From positions 248,001 to 312,000 of the forward strand of contig NZ_SRHY01000001.1 in the NCBI RefSeq assembly GCF_004565465.1: 64,000 nt of DNA. The letters are read 5' to 3'. The notes under the pieces are model-generated. The model made no database searches. It was given only the letters and a program-made list of their open reading frames with translations, and was not told the DNA's origin. Numbering within the stretch: position 1 is the first letter of the stretch; each line of letters opens with the position of its first letter. The position numbers were made by a program, and so were the translations under genes. Shown in pieces: positions 9,222 to 22,461 of the stretch. Source of the DNA: Lentibacillus salicampi. GTDB taxonomy: Bacteria; Bacillota; Bacilli; Bacillales; Amphibacillaceae.

Positions 9222-9803
9222 TCACTTCCGAGAGCCATCGGATAGTCCGATAGACGCTAAATCCACCTGAAAGCCAGCAAACAATTTAGATACAACGTGA
9301 CCTTTATTAATTTGCATATCATACTGCTCATACATATTTTCGTCATCGAGAGCATACACCGTAATTGCGTTCAGCATCGGGTTAACAACCCAATATTCCT
9401 TGACACCATAATTCATATAAAGGTTCAACTTTGTAATAAGATCATGCGACTGATTGGAAGGACTTAAGATTTCAACGATCAGGCTGGGGACACCAACATA
9501 TCTGGCATCTGTAAATCCACCTTTATCACATATAATGCTAATATCAGGGATAATAATTTTCGATCCCTCCATATTTTCATTTTTTAACTCAATGTCATAA
9601 GGTGCAGAAAATAATTCGCAGGACCCCCCTTCAAGAAAATTTCCAAATTTAATTTGCAGCCTGCTTGATATACGCTGATGTTTTGTGGATGGCGATGGTG
9701 ACATGTAAACCGTTCCATCGATATATTCCAGCAATGCTTCTGAGTTTTCGCGGATTTGAAAGTACTCATCAATCGACATAACATCATTACGATATGGACG
9801 CAT
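9222..9803 (-). CDS. Uma2 family (DUF820) putative restriction-like nuclease
   Basis: This 193-residue protein is of the Uma2/DUF820 family, which adopts a PD-(D/E)XK nuclease-like fold and is common in cyanobacteria and some Firmicutes; its role is unknown. The core motif is visible as IIPDISIICD, then GVPSLIVEILSPSNQSHDLITKLNLYMNYGVKEYWVVNP, which supplies the D, ExL and K positions. The second ATG at 9803 is preferred since GGGGA lies about nine bases upstream. It stands alone and opposite to its neighbours, between rluD and pyrR, where B. subtilis has no such gene, so it was probably acquired. No partner toxin or methylase is adjacent. Confidence 0.8.
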   Translation of the reverse strand: MRPYRNDVMSIDEYFQIRENSEALLEYIDGTVYMSPSPSTKHQRISSRLQIKFGNFLEGGSCELFSAPYDIELKNENMEGSKIIIPDISIICDKGGFTDARYVGVPSLIVEILSPSNQSHDLITKLNLYMNYGVKEYWVVNPMLNAITVYALDDENMYEQYDMQINKGHVVSKLFAGFQVDLASIGLSDGSRK

Positions 9804-9899
9804 TTCGTTCATCCCCTTTGGCTTCCATTGTTCATTTTATTTTAACATGTTTTGCATTGGATGCGTACGGTGGAATGCTCCGTTACGCTAAAAAAACCG

Positions 9900-9928
9900 T
9901 TGACAGGAGACAAGAAGTCTGACATAAT
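9900..9928 (+). promoter_or_regulatory. Promoter of the pyr operon
   Basis: A perfect -35 (TTGACA, 9900-9905) and a near-consensus -10 (CATAAT, 9923-9928) are separated by 17 bases. Transcription should begin about 9935, placing the PyrR-binding hairpin near the 5' end of the message. Confidence 0.85.
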
Positions 9929-9955
9929 AAACAGAAATGAATAGCGACCCTTTAA

Positions 9956-10612
<657 letters not shown>

Positions 10613-10630
10613 ATTAATTGACCTTTAATT

Positions 10631-10719
10631 AGATCCCGAGAGATTTACAAGGTCGCTTTGGAAGACGTGTATTCACAACACGTATACCTCTTTGCGACCT
10701 TTCGCAAAGAGGTTTTTTT
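10631..10719 (+). promoter_or_regulatory. PyrR-responsive attenuator 2 (between pyrR and pyrP)
   Basis: AGATCCCGAGAGATT at 10631-10645 resembles the PyrR binding loop. AAGGTCGC (10649-10656) pairs with GCGACCTT (10694-10701) as antiterminator. The competing terminator is CCTCTTTGCG/CGCAAAGAGG followed by seven T's (10687-10719). An extra small hairpin, ACGTGT...ACACGT, lies between them. This gives separate control of pyrP and the downstream genes. Confidence 0.88.
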
Positions 10720-10769
10720 GTGGGAAGGTGTATTTATGAAAAAAATTTTGTTATAACGGCACATTCCAT

Positions 10770-11295
10770 AAATCTTGTTGCTTATAAAGTCCCACAGTCG
10801 AGACAAACAGCGACGTAACGTTTTATGAGTGTTAAACTGCCGCTGCGGAAATACACTTGGTGCTCGTCGTGTTGCAAGTGATTGCGGGAAGCAGCACTCC
10901 TCGCAACTCGCAGCTAACTCGGCGGATGTTTTGCTCGTCGCTTTCCGTGGGCGGCTGATGAGCCTCCTCGAGCTAAGCACTAAGGGGTCTCATCCAGGCC
11001 TTTGCTCCCACAGGAGTATCCGTGTATTTCCTCCGCTGGTTTTATTGACTGGTCCAGGGGTCGTGATAGAAATACGTTTAAAACCACTTCACTAGTCCGG
11101 GTGAGCGGAGGGCGGTGACTCCTGCGGGAAAAGCAACAGCTGAAGATCCCGCAGGAAGCGGTTTTTGCTTCCGAGGAAGCTGAAGCGTTGCCCTAAGGTG
11201 CGCATCCGCCCGTAGCGATCCAGGACGGTGGACTGAAAAGTTACTTATAGAAACCATTCCAGCACTTACGTCGCAGTTTATGAATTTTGTGTTAA
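10770..11295 (+). repeat. MITE-like composite element, copy 1 (family A1+A2)
   Basis: About 520 bases between attenuator 2 and pyrP are nearly identical, in opposite orientation, to 37285-37800. Inverted ends contain ACAGCGACGTAA (about 10807) and TTACGTCGCAGT (about 11268-11279). It holds two palindromic modules. A1 has stem GGAAATACAC (10847-10856) with GTGTATTTCC (11032-11041). A2 has GGGCGG (11110-11115) with CCGCCC (11206-11211). No transposase is encoded, so it resembles a miniature non-autonomous element. It becomes part of the pyrP leader transcript. Confidence 0.75.
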
Positions 11296-11344
11296 TAAGA
11301 CTTTTTTAGCAAACTGTACTGAAAACAAAATGGAGGGTATCAAG

Positions 11345-12733
11345 ATGAATAAACAGGAAATGGTCATGGATGTTCAGGAAGCACCAAAATTACAAAAATG
11401 GATAATGTTGAGTCTGCAGCATTTATTTGCGATGTTCGGGTCGACGATTCTTGTTCCGTTCCTGACAGGGTTGTCACCTGCGGTCGCGCTGATATCCAGT
11501 GGTCTTGGAACGATTGCTTATTTACTGATCACCAAAGGAAAAATTCCGGCATATTTGGGTTCAAGTTTTGCATTTATTGCCCCGATCATTGGAGCCAGCA
11601 CTGCCGGCGGTCCGGCGGGCGCGATGATCGGCACATTTTTGGCAGGAGTTGTATACGCGGTGGTGGCCTTATTCATACGATTTTTAGGCTTAAACTGGCT
11701 GATGCGGATTTTGCCACCGATTGTTGTCGGTCCTGTCATTATTGTGATCGGCCTGGGCCTTGCATCAACTGCAATTGATATGGCCATGTATGTCCCCGGA
11801 CTGGATGAAAATGTGTACAGTGGCACACATTTTAGTGTCGCGCTGTTCACGCTTGGTATCACCATTATAGCGTCGATTTTTTTCAGAGGGTTTCTGGGGC
11901 TGATTCCGATATTAATTGGCATTGTTTCCGGGTATACGTTTGCCCTATTCCAAGGAGTTGTTGATACCGCGGCAATCAAAGCGGAATGGCTTGCCATAAC
12001 GTCGGCCGGGTCAATCGGTGAATTCTTTACGGCGGTTTTTAAATCGCCTGACTTTATTGTACCGTTTGTGGATTACGCGCCGTTTGACATCATTAGTGGT
12101 GAAATTGTACTGCTGATGGCACCTGTCGCACTCGTCACGATTGCTGAACATATTGGTGATCAGATGGTCCTCTCTAAAGTTGTCGGGAGAAATTTCATTA
12201 AAAAACCCGGCCTGCACCGGTCTATTATGGGTGATGGCGCAGCAACTGTAATTGCTTCTTTTCTTGGCGGACCACCGAATACAACATACGGAGAGAATAT
12301 CGGTGTCTTGTCGATTACGAGGGTGTTCAGTGTGTTTGTTATTGGCGGTGCTGCAGTTTTCGCCGTTTGCTTTGGATTTGTCGGCATTATAACAGCAACA
12401 ATCAGTTCAATTCCATCGGCCGTGATGGGCGGTGTTTCGATTTTGCTGTTCGGGATTATTGCCTCAAATGGTCTGCGTATGCTAATTGATAACCAGGTGG
12501 ATCTGAGTGATAAACGGAATCTTGTCATTTCATCTGTGATACTAGTCATCGGTGTCGGTGGCGCATTTATCCAACTGTCAGACAATCTGCAAATTGCCGG
12601 AATGGCCTTGTCAGCAATCATTGGAGTTTTACTAAATCTGATATTGCCCGGAAAAGAAAGCGGATATGGAAACGGGATGATGTTTGCTGACAGTGAACTC
12701 AAACAAAACAAGAAGCAGGACAGTGCAGCCTAG
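11345..12733 (+). CDS. pyrP: Uracil permease PyrP (NCS2 family)
   Basis: This uracil:proton symporter in the cytoplasmic membrane belongs to the NCS2/UraA family. The 462-residue protein has about 12-14 hydrophobic helices. LQHLFAMFGSTILVPFLTGLSPAVAL is the characteristic first segment; APVALVTIAEHIGDQ and GDGAATVIASFLGGPPNTTYGENIGV carry the conserved substrate-site glutamates. The ATG at 11345 follows TGGAGGGT by about six bases; an ATG at 11330 overlaps that ribosome-binding site and is rejected. It is preceded by an attenuator and a repeat element and followed 21 bases later by pyrB without a further attenuator. Confidence 0.95.
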   Translation: MNKQEMVMDVQEAPKLQKWIMLSLQHLFAMFGSTILVPFLTGLSPAVALISSGLGTIAYLLITKGKIPAYLGSSFAFIAPIIGASTAGGPAGAMIGTFLAGVVYAVVALFIRFLGLNWLMRILPPIVVGPVIIVIGLGLASTAIDMAMYVPGLDENVYSGTHFSVALFTLGITIIASIFFRGFLGLIPILIGIVSGYTFALFQGVVDTAAIKAEWLAITSAGSIGEFFTAVFKSPDFIVPFVDYAPFDIISGEIVLLMAPVALVTIAEHIGDQMVLSKVVGRNFIKKPGLHRSIMGDGAATVIASFLGGPPNTTYGENIGVLSITRVFSVFVIGGAAVFAVCFGFVGIITATISSIPSAVMGGVSILLFGIIASNGLRMLIDNQVDLSDKRNLVISSVILVIGVGGAFIQLSDNLQIAGMALSAIIGVLLNLILPGKESGYGNGMMFADSELKQNKKQDSAA

Positions 12734-12754
12734 ACTGAATGGAAAGGATGATGC

Positions 12755-13681
12755 ATGATGTGGGATTTTCTATCAACACGGGATCTGTCAGCTGCCTCGA
12801 TTGATAACATTTTGAATTTATCTGAGGAAATGCGGTGTAATCAAGTATCACTTTCTGGAAAATATTTTGCCGCCAACCTGTTTTTTGAATCGAGCACACG
12901 GACCAAAATGAGTTTTCAAGTTGCCGAAAAGAAGTTGGGAATGGATGTCCTGGATTTTCAGATGGAAACTTCCAGCATGGCAAAAGGTGAATCTCTTTAT
13001 GATACGGCGCGAACGTATGAAGCCATCGGGGCAGATCTGTTAGTCGTCAGGCACGCGTTTGACCACTGGTATGGTGAACTAGCCGGAAAACTATCAATCC
13101 CCATTATCAACGCTGGTGCCGGTAAAGGAGAGCATCCGACACAATCAATGCTGGATTTGTTGACCATCTACCAGGAGTTTGGTTCATTTAAGCATTTAAA
13201 TGTTGCGATAGCAGGGGATATCAAGCATAGCCGTGTAGCACATTCCAACGCGCATGCCCTGACAACAATGGGTGCGAATGTATACTTCGCGGCAGCTCCG
13301 GGATTTGAAGATGATTCACTGGATTTTCCATACGTGTCAATCGATGAAGCATGTGGCATGTGTGATGTGCTGATGTTGCTCAGGATTCAGCATGAACGGC
13401 ATGCAGCAGCATCCTATCAAGCGACGTCATACCTTGCTGACTACGGTCTTACGATGGAGCGTGAACGACGCATGCAGGACCATGCCATTATTCTGCACCC
13501 GGCACCTGTCAATCGCGGTGTTGAAATGGATACCAGATTGGTAGAGTGTGCGCGTTCCAGGATTTTTAAACAAATGGAAAATGGTGTTTATGCACGAATG
13601 GCCATCATGTCAATTTTATTAAACGAATGGGGGGTTAATCATGAAAATATTACTGAAAAATGTCAGGCGATTGCTACATGA
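12755..13681 (+). CDS. pyrB: Aspartate carbamoyltransferase catalytic chain
   Basis: PyrB condenses carbamoyl phosphate with aspartate, the first committed step of pyrimidine synthesis. The carbamoyl-phosphate motif FFESSTRTKMSFQVAEKKLG, HPTQSMLDLLT and the aspartate-loop end HPAPVNRGVE are visible. It is 308 residues, of the Bacillus type that works as a trimer without a regulatory chain. Two overlapping starts (12755 and 12758) are possible. Its 3' end overlaps pyrC by 41 bases. Unlike B. subtilis, there is no room for an attenuator ahead of it (21-base gap). Confidence 0.96.
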   Translation: MMWDFLSTRDLSAASIDNILNLSEEMRCNQVSLSGKYFAANLFFESSTRTKMSFQVAEKKLGMDVLDFQMETSSMAKGESLYDTARTYEAIGADLLVVRHAFDHWYGELAGKLSIPIINAGAGKGEHPTQSMLDLLTIYQEFGSFKHLNVAIAGDIKHSRVAHSNAHALTTMGANVYFAAAPGFEDDSLDFPYVSIDEACGMCDVLMLLRIQHERHAAASYQATSYLADYGLTMERERRMQDHAIILHPAPVNRGVEMDTRLVECARSRIFKQMENGVYARMAIMSILLNEWGVNHENITEKCQAIAT

Positions 13682-14924
13682 CAGTCAAACAGAGCCTTGC
13701 GATATTTTCATTGAGAACGGAAAAATCAAGAGACTGGGAGCTGATCTCAATGAATATGCCGATAAACGGATAGATTGCGAGAATCATATGGTGTTTCCGG
13801 GTTTCATCGATGTGCATGTTCATTTGCGTGAACCGGGCGGCAAGCATAAGGAAACAGTTAAGACTGGCACAAAAGCAGCTTCACGGGGCGGCTTTACGAC
13901 CATATGCGCGATGCCGAATACCAATCCTGTTCCGGATAATACCGGGACATTTCGAGCACTACTGGAAAAAATCGGACGGGACGCCTGTGTACGTGTGCTG
14001 CCGTACGCATCGATTACGAAAGGGTTAAAAGGTGAAGAACTGACGGACATAACCGGCCTTGCCAGGACGGGCTCTTTCGCTTTTACCGATGATGGTGCTG
14101 GTATTCAGACAGCTGATAAGATGCTTGCGGCTATGCGTGAGGCGGCTGCTGCAGGACAGCCGATTACAGCACATTGCGAGGATAATTCACTTGTGCATGG
14201 CGGTGTTGTTCACCATGGTCTGGTAAGTGAACGATTTGACTTGCCGGGTCTCTCATCATTGAGTGAGTCGGTCCAAATTGCCCGGGATGTGCTGCTGGCT
14301 GAAGCAACCGGATGTCATTACCATGTCTGTCACGTCAGTGCAAAAGAATCGGTCAGAGTGATCAGGAATGCCAAGCGTGCTGGTATTCATGTAACTGCTG
14401 AGGTAACACCGCATCATTTGCTGTTGAACGAAGAAGCAATTAAAGAGAATGACGCTCAATTTAAAATGAACCCGCCATTGCGCAGTAAAGCGGATCAGCA
14501 GGCATTACTCGAGGGTCTCCTTGATGGGACTATCGATGTAATCGCAACCGACCATGCACCTCACACAGAAGCTGAAAAAGCCTCAGGTTTGCGTGAGTCC
14601 CCATTCGGGATTGTCGGGCTGGAGACAGCTTTTCCCCTCTTATATACATACCTGGTCAAAACGAAAAAAGTGACGTTAAGCGCTTTAGTTGACTGGCTGA
14701 CTGTTCAACCGGCTAAAACGTTTCAGTTACCTTATGGTGTTTTACAGGAAGGAGCTGCTGCCGATCTTACGATAGTGGATTTGAATAAAACAGCCTGTTT
14801 AGATAAAAACACATTTTATTCAAAAGGAAAAAATACGCCTTTCCATGGCTGGCAGGTGCAGGGCATTCCTTTAGTGACCATTGCACAAGGAGAAATTGTT
14901 TACAGGGAGGGGTTGGATGCCTAA
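13641..14924 (+). CDS. pyrC: Dihydroorotase
   Basis: This zinc amidohydrolase cyclises carbamoyl-aspartate to dihydroorotate. The metal motif DVHVHLREPG is near residue 58, followed by GGFTTICAMPNTNP, AHCEDN, CHVSAKES, TPHHLLL and ATDHAPHT, all class I dihydroorotase hallmarks. The ATG at 13641 has 'ggggttaatc' upstream inside the end of pyrB. The 427-residue length is normal. It overlaps pyrAA by eight bases. Confidence 0.96.
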   Translation: MKILLKNVRRLLHDSQTEPCDIFIENGKIKRLGADLNEYADKRIDCENHMVFPGFIDVHVHLREPGGKHKETVKTGTKAASRGGFTTICAMPNTNPVPDNTGTFRALLEKIGRDACVRVLPYASITKGLKGEELTDITGLARTGSFAFTDDGAGIQTADKMLAAMREAAAAGQPITAHCEDNSLVHGGVVHHGLVSERFDLPGLSSLSESVQIARDVLLAEATGCHYHVCHVSAKESVRVIRNAKRAGIHVTAEVTPHHLLLNEEAIKENDAQFKMNPPLRSKADQQALLEGLLDGTIDVIATDHAPHTEAEKASGLRESPFGIVGLETAFPLLYTYLVKTKKVTLSALVDWLTVQPAKTFQLPYGVLQEGAAADLTIVDLNKTACLDKNTFYSKGKNTPFHGWQVQGIPLVTIAQGEIVYREGLDA

Positions 14925-16011
14925 ACGGCAGCTGATTTTAGAAGACGGGACCATTTTCAACGGGAATGGCTTTGGAGCTGAAATGGAGTCGGTGGGTGAA
15001 GTCGTTTTTAATACTGGCATGACGGGGTATCAAGAAGTTATAACAGATCCGTCATACTGTGGTCAGATCGTGACGATGACCTATCCGCTCATCGGGAATT
15101 ATGGCATTAATCGTGATGATTTTGAAACCGTAACCCCATTTATCCATGGGCTTGTGGTTAAAGAGCTAACGGAGTACCCGTCCAGTTTCCGCAGTGATGA
15201 AACATTGCATGGCTACTTGCAAGCAAACGGTATTCCCGGTATTTCAGGAATTGATACACGGAAACTGACGAAAATCATCCGCAGACATGGAACCATGAAG
15301 GCAATGATGACAGACGCGGATAGGCCGGCTGAAGAACTCATAGAAAAAGTGAAAGAACAGCCACACTATACTGATCAGGTCAAACAGACTTCAACGGTAA
15401 AGCCTTATGTCGTTCCCGGCCGCGGCAAACGAATCGTGTTGGTGGATTTTGGCATGAAGCATGGCATACTTCGTGAATTGACGAAACGAAACTGCCATGT
15501 GACCGTTGTGCCATACAATTATAGTGCTGGAAATATTCTGCGTCTAAAACCTGACGGGGTCATACTGACAAACGGGCCGGGTAATCCCAAAAATGTCCCT
15601 GATTCGATTGCAATGATCAAGGCCATTTTAGGGGGAATTCCTCTCTTTGGCATTTGCCTTGGCCATCAGCTGCTGGCGCTTGCCTGTGGAGCGGATACGA
15701 AAAAAATGACATTCGGCCACCGTGGTGTCAATCATCCGGTTAAGGATTTGGAAAAAAATAAAACATTCATGACGTCACAAAATCATAGTTACGCGGTAAC
15801 ACATGAATCGTTGAAGAGGACAGAACTGACCATAACACAATTTGCCCTGAATGATAACTCAGTGGAGGGGATCAGACATAAACTATACCCGGCGTTTTCC
15901 GTGCAGTATCATCCGGAAGGTTCGCCAGGCCCGGAAGATACCCCGCAATTATTTGATGATTTTTTACTGATGGTGTCCGAATTCAGACGGAAGGAGCATA
16001 TCTATGCCTAA
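14917..16011 (+). CDS. pyrAA: Pyrimidine-specific carbamoyl-phosphate synthase small (glutaminase) subunit
   Basis: This subunit hydrolyses glutamine and passes ammonia to PyrAB. It has the N-terminal CPSase domain and a C-terminal class I glutamine amidotransferase domain with nucleophile Cys in [14 protein letters not shown] and the His-Glu pair in [13 protein letters not shown]. The ATG at 14917 follows CAGGGAGGGG and gives 364 residues, equal to B. subtilis PyrAA. A TTG at 14881 in frame is not needed. The stop overlaps the start of pyrAB by eight bases. Confidence 0.96.
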   Translation: MPKRQLILEDGTIFNGNGFGAEMESVGEVVFNTGMTGYQEVITDPSYCGQIVTMTYPLIGNYGINRDDFETVTPFIHGLVVKELTEYPSSFRSDETLHGYLQANGIPGISGIDTRKLTKIIRRHGTMKAMMTDADRPAEELIEKVKEQPHYTDQVKQTSTVKPYVVPGRGKRIVLVDFGMKHGILRELTKRNCHVTVVPYNYSAGNILRLKPDGVILTNGPGNPKNVPDSIAMIKAILGGIPLFGICLGHQLLALACGADTKKMTFGHRGVNHPVKDLEKNKTFMTSQNHSYAVTHESLKRTELTITQFALNDNSVEGIRHKLYPAFSVQYHPEGSPGPEDTPQLFDDFLLMVSEFRRKEHIYA

Positions 16012-19000
16012 GAATCCCAGTATTGAAAAAATTCTTGTTATCGGGTCAGGACCGATTGTGATTGGACAGGCAGCCGAGTTTGACTACTCCGGCTCACAAG
16101 CTTGTCAGGCGCTGAAAGAGGAAGGTTATACGGTCGTGCTGGCCAATTCCAATCCGGCAACCATTATGACGGATGAAACAGTGGCGGATCAGATTTACAT
16201 GGAACCTTTGACAACCGACTTTTTAACGAAAATTATCCGGAAAGAACAACCTGATGCAATCCTCCCGACGCTGGGCGGGCAAACGGCTCTCAATCTAGCG
16301 GTGGAATTGGAACAGACAGGAACATTAGCCGAATACGGTGTGGCATTACTTGGAACACCGCTCAATGCAATCGAGCAGGCGGAAGACCGGGGGAAATTCC
16401 GTGTTTTAATGCGGGAACTTGGTGAACCTGTACCTGACAGCGACATTGTCCAGTCCGTTGATGAGGCCTGTGCATTTGCACGTGACATCGGCTATCCGGT
16501 TATCGTACGTCCTGCTTATACATTGGGTGGGACCGGCGGGGGTATGTGTTATAACGAACCGGAACTGCAGGCGATTACGCGCAACGGATTGGCCTTGTCG
16601 CCGGTCAACCAATGTTTAATTGAAAAGAACATCGCGGGATTCAAGGAAATCGAATATGAAGTCATGCGCGACAGACATGATCAGGCAATTGTCGTCTGCA
16701 ATATGGAAAATGTTGATCCGGTCGGCATTCATACTGGTGACTCTGTCGTGGTTGCTCCATCACAAACGCTCAGTGATCGAGAGTATCAGCTGCTGCGGAA
16801 TGCATCACTGAAAATCATTCGCGCATTGGATATTGAGGGTGGGTGTAATGTCCAGTTGGCACTCGATCCGGACAGTTTTACCTACTACGTGATTGAAGTG
16901 AACCCGCGTGTCAGCAGATCGTCAGCACTGGCGTCGAAAGCAACAGGCTATCCGATCGCCAAAATGGCGGCAAAAATTGCAGCAGGTCTAACGTTGGATG
17001 AGATCGTCAATCCCATCACAGGAACGACGTACGCCTGTTTTGAACCGGCGCTCGATTATGTGATCACGAAAATCCCGCGTTTTCCGTTTGATAAATTCAC
17101 ATCCGGTAACAGGCATCTCGGAACTCAAATGAAGGCAACCGGCGAAATTATGGCAATCGGACGTCATTTTGAAGAATCACTTCTGAAGGGTGTCCGTTCG
17201 CTTGATACCGGAGCAGAAGGACTTTTGTCCCCAGACCTGGCTGATGGAACAGTTGAAGAATTAAAAACCCGCCTGCAAAAAGCAGATGATGAACGGTTAT
17301 TTGTACTGGCGGAAGTCTTTCGCCGCGGAATGACGGTTGAAGAGGTATGGCAGCTGACAAAAATCGACCGTTTCTTTTTAGTCAAAATTGAGCAGTTGAT
17401 CCACTTGGAAATGAGATTGACCGCAAACCAATTGGTCCCAGAAGTATTAACTGAAGCAAAGCACAAAGGGCTGTCTGATGCTCATATAGCACAACTGTGG
17501 CACACAACGGCCGATAACATCTATGAACTGCGTATGAAACACGTTATTACACCGGTTTATAAAATGGTTGATACATGTGCAGCGGAATTTGAATCGGAAA
17601 CACCTTATTTTTACAGTACATTTGAGGAAGAAAATGAGTCTGTTTCATCCGGCCGGGAGAAAATACTTGTTCTCGGATCAGGCCCAATTCGAATCGGGCA
17701 GGGGATTGAGTTTGACTATGCAACGGTCCATTCCGTTTTGGCAATTAAAGAAATGGGTTATGAAGCGATTATTATGAATAATAACCCGGAAACGGTCTCA
17801 ACCGATTTCAGCATTTCAGATAAGCTTTATTTTGAACCATTGACGCTTGAAGATGTGATGCATGTGATAAACCTGGAACAACCTAAAGGAGTGATTGTGC
17901 AGTTTGGCGGTCAGACAGCTATTAATCTGGCAGAAGGGCTCGAACGCCGGGGAGTGGCGATTTTGGGGACAAACCTTGAGGCGATTGGCAAAGCAGAAGA
18001 CCGTAATCAATTTGAACAGCTTTTGAATGATCTGGAATTGCTGCGTCCTGAAGGAAAAACCGTCTTAAAATTTGATCGAGTGGAAGAAGCAGCACATGCT
18101 ATCGGCTATCCTGTGCTGGTAAGGCCCTCATACGTCATCGGCGGCAGCCGTATGGAAATCGTTTATGACGATGATGAGCTCCGTCACTATTTAGCGAAAT
18201 CAAATGGTGCGGATGATACACATCCTATCCTGATTGACAACTATATGACGGGCATCGAAGTGGAAGTGGATGCTGTCAGTGACGGCGAAACGGTTATCGT
18301 TCCCGGGATTATGGAGCATATTGAACGTTCGGGCGTCCACTCGGGAGACTCAATTGCTGTCTATCCACCACAGCGGCTCAGTCAATCTGTGAAACGGGAA
18401 TGTATGCAAGCAACAGAAAAAATAGCCCGTGAGTTACAGGTGAAAGGACTTATCAACATTCAATTCATCATTCGCGATGACGGCGTTTATGTGCTTGAAG
18501 TTAATCCGCGGGCAAGCCGGACGATTCCATTTCTGAGTAAAATCACCGGTGTAACAATGGCTAATCTGGCAACCCGGTGCATTCTAGGTGAGACATTATC
18601 AGGCATGGGATATGATTCCGGGATTTTACCCGAACGTGATTTCGTGTCTGTCAAAGTACCTGTTTTCTCATTCGAAAAACTGCGCAGCGTCGATACCACA
18701 CTCGGACCTGAAATGAAATCAACCGGTGAGGCAATCGGGCACGACAAAACATTGGAAAAGGCATTGTACAAAGGTTTGATAGCTGCCGGGTTATCGGTCC
18801 CACAAGAAGGGGCGGTGCTCCTGACGGTGGCGGATAAAGATAAAGCTGAAGCACTGACGATTGCCGAACGGTTTCACCAGCTCGGGTTCAAATTGTATGC
18901 AACGGAAGGAACGGCAGCATATATGGATGAAGCGAATATACCCGTCACGAAAGTCGCCAAAATAGGCTCATCGGAACGAAACGTCCTGTCCATTATCGAA

Positions 19001-19200
19001 AATGGAGATGTCCAGTTTGTAGTCAATACCCTTACATCAGGTAAACAACCGCGATCTGATGGGTTTATGATCCGTCGAGAAGCAGTGGAGCATGGCATCG
19101 CGTGTTTAACGAATCTGGATACAGCTACGGCTATTTTGAATGTGATTGATGTGACAACGTTCAGTGCTAAGCCAATGATGAACAAAAGGAACGTTTTATC

Positions 19201-19204
<4 letters not shown>
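16004..19204 (+). CDS. pyrAB: Pyrimidine-specific carbamoyl-phosphate synthase large subunit
   Basis: This 1066-residue synthetase makes carbamoyl phosphate from bicarbonate, ammonia and two ATP. It shows the classic internal duplication: [20 protein letters not shown] at the start and [20 protein letters not shown] about 545 residues later. Each half has an ATP-grasp domain ([20 protein letters not shown] and [19 protein letters not shown]). The C-terminal MGS-like domain (from about 930) is the usual allosteric site for UMP and PRPP. It overlaps pyrK by four bases. Confidence 0.97.
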
Positions 19205-21560
<2,356 letters not shown>

Positions 21561-21577
<17 letters not shown>

Positions 21578-22175
21578 AATTGCTAGAGATCTGCTCAATG
21601 TAAAGGCTGTGCAGATCAGTCCTGATAATAATTTTACCTGGACGTCGGGAATGAAATCACCGATCTACTGTGACAATCGGCTGACGATGTCGTATCCGGG
21701 AATACGGGATAAAATTGCTCGTGCATTTGTTCAGCTGATTGAGCAAATGGAATGGAAACCGGATATGATCGCCGGGTGTGCCACAGCAGGTATTCCGCAT
21801 GCTGCCTGGGTAGCAGATAAACTTAGTCTGCCAATGGTCTATGTCCGTGCAAAGCCAAAAGGACACGGTAAAGAGAATCAGATTGAAGGAAGGTTTGAAG
21901 CGGGACAGCGCGCCGTTGTCATTGAGGATTTAATCTCGACAGGAAGTTCCTCAATTGAAGCGGTCAGCGCATTGGAACGGGAAGGTGTTGATGTATCAGG
22001 AGTGCTTGCTATTTTTACATATGGACTAAAAAAAGCGAAGCAGCAATTTTCAAATGCCAGATTAACGTGCCAGACAATCACTGATTATGATGAAATTCTA
22101 AAGCTATTGGTTGAAGATGGAACAATAAGTATTGCTGAACGCCAACAACTGGAAGAATGGCGCCATAAGCTTTAA
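21561..22175 (+). CDS. pyrE: Orotate phosphoribosyltransferase
   Basis: PyrE joins orotate to PRPP, giving OMP. The PRPP motif VVIEDLISTGSSSIEAV, the phrase SPIYCDNRLTMSYP and the flexible loop with AKPKGHGKENQIEG are all present. The ATG at 21561 lies within the end of pyrF and follows AAAGGAGTGGG by about four bases; this N-terminus aligns with B. subtilis PyrE. The 204-residue protein is about a dozen residues shorter at the C-terminus. It is the last gene of the operon. Confidence 0.95.
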
Positions 22176-22186
22176 TTAGCTTGAGT

Positions 22187-22218
22187 CGTGACCGGTTTGC
22201 GCCGGTCATGATTTTTTT
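22187..22218 (+). terminator. Terminator of the pyr operon
   Basis: CGTGACCGG (22187-22195) pairs with CCGGTCATG across a TTTGCG loop and is followed by seven T's. Confidence 0.88.
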
Positions 22219-22251
22219 AAAAGATAAGAATGTATAAGATTTTTGGCTATA

Positions 22252-22461
22252 TGAAGCTCTTTGTCAGCAATAGCCATGTCCAGCTTCGACGTACAGGACG
22301 TACTAGTGCCGGCGTTGGCACAGGACGTGCCGAACTTAGCCGGCCAGCGTCTACCCTCCCTCGAGGTCTTAAGCAATCATTTCACGTGGCAAAACCCGCC
22401 ATTACAAATGATTGCTTTAGCTTTTCGGGAGTGAACAAGGCGACCTGCGCTTTTCTTATCT
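22252..22461 (+). repeat. Repeat family B, full copy
   Basis: This is a 210-base, GC-rich, highly palindromic element. It contains GGCAC..GTGCC and GTACAGGACGTAC motifs, then AAGCAATCATTT and AAATGATTGCTT as long arms around a loop with 'gtggcaaaacccgcc'. Near-identical copies occur inverted at 27255-27466 and 45427-45608, and partial copies at 29262-29375 and 1-45. An 89-residue frame runs through it, but the same peptide recurs only because the DNA is repeated. Confidence 0.85.

Noticed and set aside
10829..11095. An 88-residue frame inside the MITE-like element
   Set aside because: It spans both arms of a palindromic repeat, and the equivalent frame is not preserved in the copy at 37285-37800.
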